DNA from: Rubrobacter sp.
Lineage (GTDB): Bacteria > Actinomycetota > Rubrobacteria > Rubrobacterales > Rubrobacteraceae
Assembly (NCBI GenBank): GCA_016781705.1
Contig: JADDPV010000109.1
Coordinates: 1-9,632 of the forward strand
Length of the DNA stretch: 9,632 nucleotides
Direction: 5' to 3'
The translations under genes and the position numbers were made by a program. Of this stretch, positions 1 to 5,707 are shown piece by piece. Every line of letters begins with the position of its first letter. Positions within the stretch are counted from its first letter, which is position 1. The notes below the pieces were generated by a model. It was not told where the DNA came from. It saw only the letters and a program-made list of their open reading frames with translations, and searched no databases.

Positions 1-2
1 GG

Positions 3-47
3 ATCCTCCGGGACATGGCTACTTTCGAGTCGGCGGGCCTGCTCTGA
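3..47 (+). CDS. possible C-terminal end of an unidentified protein (partial)
   Basis: An open frame enters from the left edge and ends at TGA 45-47, reading ILRDMATFESAGLL. It looks like a normal protein C-terminus in a high-GC genome, but 14 residues cannot be assigned to a family. It is followed by about 190 bases in which I see no convincing gene. Confidence 0.2.
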   Translation: MLRDMATFESAGLL

Positions 48-239
48 GGTAACCGCAAGATCTCGCCCCGCCGTCCCTGGTCCGGCCTGACAGGGAGCAC
101 GGCGCCGTAAGCGGAGGCGGGTTGCCGACGCTTCGGACGACCACTCCCCGTGACGCGGACCTCCGTTTTGGTGGTCCGGCGGCGATGAGGCGTCCGGCGT
201 CGGTCTGCCGCGCGAGGCGGGCGCCGTCGGAGCGAACAG

Positions 240-399
240 CTCGGGTTCGCCCGAACGACCTCCTTCTCCCACGAGCACCGCCGCGAGTTCGAGCGGTTGC
301 GCGAGCAGGCCGAGGAGAGGGGAGCAGGGCTGTGGGGCGTCAGCCTCGAGGTCGACGGCTACTGTTCTGTTACTCCTGAAGTGAAGGGTAGAGGCGCTT
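240..399 (+). pseudogene. C-terminal fragment of a staphylococcal-nuclease-like (thermonuclease fold) protein
   Basis: The frame through position 246 reads LGFARTTSFSHEHRREFERL and then an acidic helix ending in GAGLWG. This resembles the last two helices of SNase-like nucleases, where a GYAR/GFAR strand is followed by a helix with R/E-rich repeats and a closing GLW. The frame has a TGA at 186-188, and nothing upstream in any frame looks like the OB-fold core with its Arg/Asp/Glu catalytic residues, so only the tail is left. The resemblance ends near 358, and the frame then runs into the transposase remnant and stops at 397-399. Inference: the IS630 element inserted in or beside a nuclease gene that has since decayed. 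The assignment rests on about 40 residues and is moderate at best. Confidence 0.4.
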
Positions 400-1276
400 G
401 AGCTTGATACGTGCATCCTCCGCGGTGAAGCGCCAGTCGACCTTGCAGCCGATCGCATCGCGCCGCTCCTGCCAGGCTTCCACTTCCGCCTCGAGGGTCT
501 GGGAATCCGGCACTCGTCGGTCAAGGCATTGCCGGGTAAGTACGCTCGACTCAATCTGCGTGATGTTGAGCCAGCTACCGTGCTTGGGCGTGTAGTGTAT
601 CTTCAGCTTGTCGGCGAGCCGCTTGGCTTCGGCCGGATCGAACGTCTCGTAGAGCGAGCGAGGCGGGTGTGTGTGGGGTGTTGAGGTTGTCCATCACCAG
701 CACTATCCGCTCCGCCTCCGGGTACCGCTCGTCCACCAACTTCTTGATCTGCCCGGCCCAGTCCGTCGTCATGGCGCGTCGGTCGGTCACATCCTCCCGG
801 CGCCTGCCCTGTAGTGGCTCGCAGAAAAGAAACGGGTTCACTACCCCGCCACGCTCATACTCGTAGTCTCGCCGCTGGGGCCTTCCCGGCTCTATCGGCA
901 GGGGCTGGTGGAGATCTCGCAGCAGTTGCTTGGAGACCTCATCCATGCGGACTTGGGGGTAGCGCGTGGGTCATAGGGCCGGGCGTAGACGTTCAGCATC
1001 TCCTCCGTGCGCTACACGAACTCTGCATTTGCCCTGGGCGGGATGCACCACTGCTTCTTCAGGTGTGGCTTGAGGTCGTTTTTTTCGGAACCATTTCCAC
1101 CGTCCGGTAGGAGACCTCCTCCACGACCTCGAGCTTCACCAGCCTATCTACCAGTAGTCGTAGACCCCAGTGGGCTTGGCCTTCCGGTGGCTGGCTACAG
1201 GCCAGGGCAAGGAGGTGTGTTTCTTGCTCTCACCATCCAGTTTTCGCTGGTACTCTCGTCGTGGCGCACGGTGACG
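360..1276 (-). mobile_element. IS630-family insertion sequence remnant
   Basis: This block is a degraded IS630-type element read on the minus strand. It holds only the C-terminal two thirds or so of a transposase. The part encoding the N-terminal helix-turn-helix is gone, and recognisable transposase sequence starts within a few bases of the folE2 stop codon. The other end lies just past the transposase stop, near a TA dinucleotide at 360-361. TA is the usual target of this family, but I could not pair terminal repeats, so both boundaries are approximate. Confidence 0.8.
370..1270 (-). pseudogene. IS630-family DDE transposase, N-terminally truncated and frameshifted
   Basis: Read in pieces on the minus strand, the family signature is clear. 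REYQRKLDG is followed by LALACSQPPEGQAHWGLRLL, KPHLKKQWCIPPRANAEFV, MDEVSKQLLRDLHQPLP, AERIVLVMDNLNT, SWLNITQIESSVLTRQCLDR and finally DWRFTAEDARIKLKRLYPSL, ending at TAA 370-372. These contain the three acidic DDE positions (MDE, MDN and the E of QIESS). Lesions: a frame change near 1205-1220; one in an A-run near 1080; an in-frame TAG at 1012-1014; a frame change just before MDE near 946; and a 4-base GAGC duplication near 656-663 that disrupts the ASLYETF region. The longest intact piece is the 123-codon ORF at 575-946. No functional transposase can be made. Confidence 0.87.
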
Positions 1277-2116
1277 CTACGCCACCGGTGACGAGTCGTC
1301 TCGCCTCGACCACTCAACGCGAGCGAACGCACTGTGATTGTGGATGCTTTCCTGGTTCTCGGCACGCACCCGGAACCAGACGATGCGCTCGTCCTCGCTA
1401 AGCCGGACGGCAACGTTGCGGACTACGTCTTCGACGAAGGTCGGGTTGTCATGAGCCTGCATCGTGACGTACCGCTCGTCCGGGCGCTTGAGCAACGGGT
1501 AGACCGGGGCGGACGCCGACCGCTCGGCAACCTCGACGAGTTCCTCTATCCAGATCACCTCTGGCAGGCTGTCTACGGTTGCCCGGGTGCGGACCTCCAT
1601 CTCAACATAGCCGCGCTGGTTGTGGGCTCCGTAGTCGCTGATAGCCTTGCTGCACGGGCAGAGCGTCGTGACCGGCACCCTCACCCCAAGGACGAAGTCC
1701 GCCTCCGCTGCGCCTCGCAGCTCACCGACAAATGAGCACTCGTAGTCTATGAGCCCTATAGCTCCGCTTACCGGGGCCTTGCGCTCCAGGAAGTACGGGA
1801 AGGCGACCTCGGCCCGAGCGCCCTCCGCGTGCAGGCGCCCCCTCAGGTCTGCGAGGATATGGGGTAGCGTACGCATCGTGACCTCGCCGCGGTGCTCGTT
1901 CAGCACCTCTAAAAACCGGCTCATGTGCGTGCCCTTGACATGGTGCGGCAGGCTCACCGACAAGCTGAAAGTCGCTACTGTATCCTGCGTGCCGCGCTCT
2001 CGGTCGAGGATACGAATAGGGTAGCGCAGGTCGTTGACGCCGACCTGGTCGAGCGGAACGTTACGTTTGTCGGCCCGGCTCTGGACGTCTTCCAGATGCT
2101 GCACGTGTTCGATCAA
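1277..2116 (-). CDS. folE2: GTP cyclohydrolase FolE2 (type IB)
   Basis: FolE2 converts GTP to 7,8-dihydroneopterin triphosphate, the first step for both folate and 7-deazaguanine synthesis. It has the FolE2 hallmarks (numbered from the longer GTG start at 2122): the metal-site segment TTLCPCSKAISDYGAHNQRG with Cys155 and His167, LIDYECSF at about 124-131, LKRPDERYV at about 211-219, and the terminal ESIHNHSAFA. Its length, about 280 residues, is normal. A strong AGGAGG lies immediately next to the GTG at 2122, giving no spacing. The TTG two codons later at 2116 has 6-base spacing, so I prefer it. The gene diverges from queC, and its stop codon touches the IS630 remnant. The last ten residues (SRRDDSSPVA) lie beyond the conserved core and may have been altered by the insertion. 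FolE2 uses various divalent metals, unlike zinc-dependent FolE1. Confidence 0.95.
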   Translation of the reverse strand: MIEHVQHLEDVQSRADKRNVPLDQVGVNDLRYPIRILDRERGTQDTVATFSLSVSLPHHVKGTHMSRFLEVLNEHRGEVTMRTLPHILADLRGRLHAEGARAEVAFPYFLERKAPVSGAIGLIDYECSFVGELRGAAEADFVLGVRVPVTTLCPCSKAISDYGAHNQRGYVEMEVRTRATVDSLPEVIWIEELVEVAERSASAPVYPLLKRPDERYVTMQAHDNPTFVEDVVRNVAVRLSEDERIVWFRVRAENQESIHNHSAFARVEWSRRDDSSPVA

Positions 2117-2220
2117 ACGCACCCTCCTGCCGTCGTCTACGCCCTGCGCGTCCGCTTTCGCGGCATCCTAATCGCAGAGAGTACAGCAACCACTCCCTCC
2201 AAGTCGAGGGCCGCCTTCCG

Positions 2221-2226
2221 TATAAT
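2221..2226 (+). promoter_or_regulatory. probable -10 element of the queC operon promoter
   Basis: A perfect TATAAT sits 98 bases upstream of the queC TTG, in the 200-base gap between the divergent folE2 and queC. In such GC-rich sequence this is conspicuous. No good TTGACA-like -35 box lies 16-19 bases upstream (the hexamer there is about TCCAAG). The leader would be about 90 nt with small GC-rich stems. I could not fit a preQ1 riboswitch to it. Confidence 0.4.
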
Positions 2227-2323
2227 CAGGCCGGGCGGGCTCGGCAGCGCGGAGACCCCGCACAGCGTTGGAGCAGAACGTGCGGCTTCGGCAGCCACTG
2301 ACAGGAGAGGTGAGGCAGGAGCT

Positions 2324-3019
2324 TTGGAAAGCAAAGGAGTCGTCGCCATCGTCAGCGGGGGCATGGACTCGGTCACCCTCGCCCACCTCATGGCTTCCGA
2401 GGGTTACGACCTGAGCATATTGGCCTTCGACTACGGCCAGCGCCACAAAAAGGAGCTCGGCTACGCCGAGCGTTGCGCAAAAAGGCTCGGGGCCGGCTTC
2501 GAGGTTGTGGACCTCTCCGGGGTGGGGAGGCTGCTCTCCGGGTCGGCGCTCACCGACGATATAGACGTTCCGCACGGTCACTACGCCGAGGAAACGATGG
2601 CCGTCACGGTCGTCCCTAACCGCAACGCTATCATGCTCTCGGTGGCCTACGGGGCGGCGGTCGCCAGGGGGGCGGAGGCGGTCGCGGCGGCGGTGCATGC
2701 TGGCGACCACTACGTCTACCCGGACTGCCGCCCGGCCTTTGTCGAGGCTTTCGACCGGATGGAGCGCCTCGCGGTGGAGGGCTTCGGCAACGAGAAGCTG
2801 CGCCTCCACGCCCCATTCGTCCACAAGACTAAGGCCGAGATCGTGGAGATCGGGTCCGAGCTCGGCGTCCCCTACGAGGAGACCTGGAGCTGCTACGAGG
2901 GCGGCGAGGTGCACTGTGGCCTGTGTGGCACCTGCAATGAGCGCAAGGAGGCCTTCGAGTTGGCCGGTGTCCCCGACCCTACCGCCTACCGAGGTCGCCA
3001 AGCGGCGGCTAAAGGGTAG
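2324..3019 (+). CDS. queC: 7-cyano-7-deazaguanine (preQ0) synthase QueC
   Basis: QueC is a cytoplasmic ATP-dependent enzyme that turns 7-carboxy-7-deazaguanine and ammonia into preQ0. The 231-residue protein begins with the adenylating PP-loop SGGMDS at residues 11-16, followed by the family segments AFDYGQRHKKEL and TVVPNRNAIML. Near the C-terminus lies the zinc site, with Cys190, Cys198, Cys201 and Cys204 in HCGLCGTC. I chose the TTG at 2324, preceded by GAGGCAGGAG, because homologues start just before the V-V-x-x-SGG strand. The open frame extends back to 1925, but that part is the shadow of folE2 and has no QueC similarity. It is the first gene of the queC-queD-queE run; the original queD start lies 2 bases after its stop. 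Confidence 0.96.
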   Translation: MESKGVVAIVSGGMDSVTLAHLMASEGYDLSILAFDYGQRHKKELGYAERCAKRLGAGFEVVDLSGVGRLLSGSALTDDIDVPHGHYAEETMAVTVVPNRNAIMLSVAYGAAVARGAEAVAAAVHAGDHYVYPDCRPAFVEAFDRMERLAVEGFGNEKLRLHAPFVHKTKAEIVEIGSELGVPYEETWSCYEGGEVHCGLCGTCNERKEAFELAGVPDPTAYRGRQAAAKG

Positions 3020-3021
3020 CT

Positions 3022-3132
3022 GTGTACACCATCACCAAGCAATTCTCCTTCTCGGCGAGTCACATCCTCGGCCACCTTCCTGAGGGGCATCCGTGCGCCA
3101 GACTGCACGGACACAACGGTATAGGGAGATGA
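3022..3132 (+). pseudogene. queD: 5' stub of the original queD, interrupted after the His-Gly-His-Asn motif
   Basis: A GTG two bases after the queC stop, with AAGGG at 3012-3016, opens a frame whose first 32 codons are a bona fide QueD N-terminus. It has the zinc His in FSFSASH, the Cys in PCARLHGHN and the two His of the HGH motif. After AAC at 3115-3117 the similarity ends abruptly; four unrelated codons follow and then TGA 3130-3132. The encoded 32 residues match the N-terminus of the complete queD downstream at 20 of 32 positions without gaps. About 76% of stub codons end in G or C, like the flanking que genes. If the next 820 bases are removed, the stub joins the rest of queD in frame and restores a normal 125-residue protein. 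I infer that this is the resident 5' end left after an insertion. Confidence 0.85.
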
Positions 3133-3937
3133 CGCCTACCCCAGTAAAATTAGAGTATGGGGTACGAACCGCCGAAATGGAACGCGAACCCGCTGGAGTA
3201 CGCAGGTCAGCGGCGTCGGCACAATGGACGCGAGTTGAGTCCGGCGCGGGCTTGCGAAAGATGCACGCGCCCCTTCTGGCCGCGAAAGGCAAAATCGAAT
3301 TGGTGCGACGAGTGCAAGAAGTGTCCGGTCTGCGGGATTCAACGAGGCTCCCCTGGATACTGTTTAGCGCACAAGGCCGTGACCGAAGTCCAGAGGGCGC
3401 AGCTTGGCCGTCTGCACGCCAACATGAGCGGGGAGAACAACCCGGCGAAAAAGCCAGGGGTCGGACCCAAGATCGCGGTGTCGGTCAGGGCCAATCACCC
3501 TTCCCGACTATATCCAGAGAAGTGGGCGGAGCAAGCGGCGCGGATGTGAGCAGCGAACGCCTCGAAGCGGCCGAAGCTGGAAGATCTCATGGCACAGACT
3601 ATGCTGGGGGAGCGTCACTACCGGATCGGCCCCTATGAGGTGGATCTGTCCAACCCTTCCAGCCGGACCGTGGTGGAAGTCCAGGGATGCTGGTGGCACT
3701 GTTGTCAAATCTGTTTTCCGACTTCTCCTACGTACCCTCGGCAGTGGGCGAGCCTTGCGAACGACCTGCGAAAAAGGGCGTGCCTGGAAGCCGAGGGGTG
3801 GATCGTCGAGTACGTTTGGGAGCACGAGCTAGGGAGCAAATGTGTACAAGATAACCAAGGAGTTTCGGTTTGAGGCGTCACATCAACTAACCCATCTGCC
3901 CCCTGAGCATAAATGTTCTCGCGTACACGGTCACTCC
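3118..3937 (+). mobile_element. putative homing-endonuclease cassette carrying a replacement queD 5' exon
   Basis: The His-Gly-His motif of the stub (3106-3114) and that of the complete gene (3926-3934) are exactly 820 bases apart, which defines the extra DNA. It contains 39 untranslated bases, the endonuclease reading frame, and the first 31-32 codons of the working queD. Those codons are AT-richer at third positions than the gene they are fused to. There is no transposase and I see no terminal repeats. There is too little non-coding sequence for a group I or II intron. The exact right boundary is inferred from the codon-use change and could be off by some bases. Confidence 0.6.
3157..3873 (+). 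pseudogene. Vsr-like (EDxHD-type) homing endonuclease with zinc knuckles, interrupted by one in-frame TGA
   Basis: A single frame of 239 codons is broken only by TGA at 3547-3549 (codon 131). Part one has two zinc knuckles: Cys33/Cys36/Cys50/Cys53 and Cys56/Cys59/Cys69/His72. Then comes a NUMOD3-like DNA-binding segment, SGENNPAKKPGVGPKI (about 91-106). After the stop the frame continues as ANASKRPKLEDL and the nuclease core IGPYEVDLS, VEVQGCWWHCC, ANDLRKRACLEAEGW, YVWEHEL. This is the fold of the very-short-patch-repair nuclease and its homing relatives. The expected catalytic residues E142, D163, H181 and D203 are all present. An ATG at 3589 could start the nuclease half alone, but without a good ribosome site. 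The frame ends inside the queD start region. There is no strong ribosome site at 3157. I infer a free-standing homing endonuclease whose site is in queD. The stop may be recent decay. Confidence 0.82.
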
Positions 3938-4219
3938 TACCGGGTCGAGCTGGTGCTGGAGAGCTCCGAGCTGAACCAAGACGGGTTCGTCAGGGACTAC
4001 AACGAACTCTCTCCTTTCAAGACCTTCATCGACGAGAAGCTCGACCACCGGCATCTGAACGACGTCGTAGACGCTGCGACGAGCGCCGAGAACCTCGCCC
4101 GCTTCCTCTACGAGTTCGCCCGCGGCCTCTGGCCGGAGGTAGCTGCCGTGCGCGTAAGCGAAACGCCCAAGACCTGGGCCGAGTACCGTCCCGACGAGCG
4201 CCCGGGCATCCGTCCATGA
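3842..4219 (+). CDS. queD: 6-carboxy-5,6,7,8-tetrahydropterin synthase QueD (complete, probably chimeric)
   Basis: QueD converts dihydroneopterin triphosphate to 6-carboxytetrahydropterin, the substrate of QueE. The 125-residue protein is full length and has every key residue: zinc ligands His14, His29 and His31, catalytic Cys25, the Asp68-His69 pair in KLDHRHLND, and Glu107 in SETPKTWAEY. The start is a GTG with AGGGAG at 3831-3836; an ATG overlapping it at 3840 is out of frame. The first 31 codons have only about half (16 of 31) ending in G or C, with ATA, TTT, CTA, AAA and TGT among them. In the next 49 codons 42 end in G or C. This step falls at the His-Gly-His motif, where the resident stub upstream was cut. 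The stop overlaps the queE start (ATGA), suggesting coupled translation. QueD function therefore appears preserved despite the insertion. Confidence 0.95.
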   Translation: MYKITKEFRFEASHQLTHLPPEHKCSRVHGHSYRVELVLESSELNQDGFVRDYNELSPFKTFIDEKLDHRHLNDVVDAATSAENLARFLYEFARGLWPEVAAVRVSETPKTWAEYRPDERPGIRP

Positions 4220-4974
4220 GCAAAGTGGGCGCCAGAGAAGCCCCCGTTTTGGGCAGGATATCCGTCTCCGAGATCTACGGCCCTGTTGTGCAGGGCGAGG
4301 GCGCGGTGATCGGTAAGCCCACCGTCTTCGTCAGGACCGGCGGCTGTGATTACCGCTGCTCATGGTGCGATACAAAGTTCGCCGTGTTGCCACAGTACCG
4401 CGAGACCTGGAAGAAGATGACGACGGAGGAAGTCTTCGCCGAGGTGCGCGGTCTTTCCCGAGGGCGGCCCATCCTCGTCACCCTCTCCGGCGGCAACCCA
4501 GCCCTGCAGCCGCTCGGGCCCTTGGTCTCGCTCGGCAAGGAACACGGCTACGGCTTCGCCATCGAGACCCAAGGCACCGTCGCCAGGGACTGGTTCTCCG
4601 ACCTCGACCACCTGACCGTCTCCCCGAAGCCGCCGAGCAGCGGCATGGAGACCGATTGGGGCAAGCTCTCCCGCTGCCTCCGGGCCGGAGGAGAAGACAC
4701 ACGGGCCACCCTTAAGGTGGTCGTCTTCGACGAGACGGACTACGCCTACGCCCGCGAGGTCGGGTACCGCTTCCCCGAGGTGCCCGTCTACCTCCAGGTC
4801 GGCAACGACCGCCCGCCCAGCCCCGAGACCGACGACACCACGGAGCCCGATGACAAGGGCCTGCTTCATCGGTACGCCTGGCTCGCGGACAAGGTGCTTG
4901 CCGACGGCTGGAACGAGGCTACTGTCCTGCCGCAGCTGCACGTGCTCGTCTGGGGCAATAGCCGCGGCGTATAG
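4216..4974 (+). CDS. queE: 7-carboxy-7-deazaguanine synthase QueE (radical SAM)
   Basis: QueE is the radical S-adenosylmethionine enzyme that contracts 6-carboxytetrahydropterin to 7-carboxy-7-deazaguanine. The 252-residue protein carries the 4Fe-4S motif CDYRCSWCD, with Cys44, Cys48 and Cys51 (CX3CX2C), preceded by the family segment EIYGPVVQGEG at about 19-29. The SAM-binding stretch LSGGNPALQ has Asn-Pro where many radical SAM proteins have Glu-Pro; I recall this variant as common in actinobacterial and related QueE. Further on are AIETQGTV, LTVSPKPPSSGM and LKVVVFDETDY. The ATG start overlaps the queD stop by four bases. It ends the que operon; I found no T-tailed hairpin terminator after it. 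Confidence 0.96.
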   Translation: MSKVGAREAPVLGRISVSEIYGPVVQGEGAVIGKPTVFVRTGGCDYRCSWCDTKFAVLPQYRETWKKMTTEEVFAEVRGLSRGRPILVTLSGGNPALQPLGPLVSLGKEHGYGFAIETQGTVARDWFSDLDHLTVSPKPPSSGMETDWGKLSRCLRAGGEDTRATLKVVVFDETDYAYAREVGYRFPEVPVYLQVGNDRPPSPETDDTTEPDDKGLLHRYAWLADKVLADGWNEATVLPQLHVLVWGNSRGV

Positions 4975-5344
4975 TAAGCCGAATCGCAACCTTCAGGGCA
5001 GAATACAGGAGGAATCGAAAGGTCGCTCACAGCCCAATGCCTACTCGACATGCGGCAGCAGAGGGGCGATAACAGGTTACCAGGGAGCGCTGTTAGAGGG
5101 CGGAGCCCGGCGCGACAGGGCACAGACCGCTCTGCCATAGGCTACACGGTCCTTGCCTCTAGCCAGCGCCCAAGGTCGGTGTAAGTCTGTAGACCGGCAG
5201 GCTGCCGCCCGCCGGACCATTTCCACTGTTACCAACCTCCTCAAAGAAGTCCACTCCATCTTTCCAAGGACAATCGCGGGGAAGCGTGCAGAGGGGCAGT
5301 AGCGCAGCACCGGCAGGCGTCCACGAGAGGGAACCCAAAAGCTC
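4975..5344. other. unassigned stretch between queE and the IS3 element
   Basis: Both strands were read in all frames. The short ORFs here show no recognisable protein family, and no ribosome site or third-position GC bias supports one. There is a weak TAACAG/CTGTTA inverted repeat around 5071-5096 with a 14-base loop, but no T-run. The continuation of the ferredoxin cut off at the other IS3 end is not here, so sequence next to the element has probably been deleted or rearranged. Confidence 0.5.
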
Positions 5345-5369
5345 GTGGGATTGACTCGTTTCTGTGGAC
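5345..5369 (+). repeat. left inverted repeat of the IS3 element
   Basis: It begins GTGGGATT and ends CTGTGGAC. It matches the reverse complement of 6636-6660 at 19 of 25 positions without gaps, the outer 8 and inner 6 bases being identical. Confidence 0.8.
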
Positions 5370-5411
5370 GGATAGAGACTTGGCAATGACCGTTCACGGA
5401 GAGGAGAAAAA

Positions 5412-5707
5412 GTGCCAAGAACCAGACCACCCTACCCACCGGAATTCAGGGAGGAGGCCGTCCGGCTGGCCCGCTCCTCGGAGATGGACCTCTCCGAGGT
5501 CGCCCGCGAACTCAGGGTCTCCGCTGAATCCCTGAGGAAGTGGGTCAAGCACATCGAGATCGACGCCGGAGAGTGAGAGTACCTGACCACCGACGAGGAG
5601 CGCGAGAAGCTTCACAGGCTCCGGCGCGAGAACAAGGTCCTGCGCCAGGAGAAGGAGATCCTAAGAAGAGCGACCGCTTTTTCGTCAGGGAAGACGGGAT
5701 CCGGTGA
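5412..5707 (+). pseudogene. IS3-family orfA (helix-turn-helix part of the transposase), broken
   Basis: A GTG at 5412 with GGAGAGGAG upstream opens YPPEFREEAVRLARSSEM and then LSEVARELRVSAESLRKWV, the IS3 OrfA helix-turn-helix that binds the IS ends. An in-frame TGA at 5574-5576 interrupts it. After the stop the frame continues with the leucine-zipper-like region DEEREKLHRLRRENKVLRQE. One T seems to be missing from the T-run near 5681; adding it back restores the usual OrfA ending and the natural stop at 5705-5707, which overlaps the orfB GTG (GTGA). No full-length OrfA can be made. Confidence 0.85.

Noticed and set aside
122..379. 85-residue plus-strand ORF near the left end
   Set aside because: It is Arg/Pro/Ala-rich low-information sequence typical of a wrong frame in GC-rich DNA; another frame of the same bases gives the nuclease-like segment.
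1925..2323. Extending QueC upstream to 1925 as a 364-residue protein
   Set aside because: The extra 133 codons are the antisense shadow of folE2 and the divergent gap, without QueC similarity; the family starts just before the PP-loop.
2227..2323. preQ1 riboswitch in the queC leader
   Set aside because: No A-rich tail pairing with a short C-rich hairpin (class I) and no recognisable class II or III layout; only small GC-rich stems that such sequence gives by chance.
3118..3937. Group I or group II self-splicing intron in queD
   Set aside because: Only 39 bases separate the stub from the endonuclease frame, and the rest of the insert is coding, leaving no room for a ribozyme core. The insert also encodes a second QueD N-terminus with its own GTG and ribosome site, which a spliced intron would not need.
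3022..4219. Intein in QueD
   Set aside because: The stub frame stops four codons after the break, the endonuclease is in another frame, and no intein splice motifs (block A Cys/Ser, terminal His-Asn) are seen.
5675..5690. Programmed frameshift in the T-run at the orfA end
   Set aside because: IS3 elements usually shift on A-rich slippery sites and at the orfA/orfB overlap. Here adding one T restores the normal OrfA stop, so a deletion is simpler.
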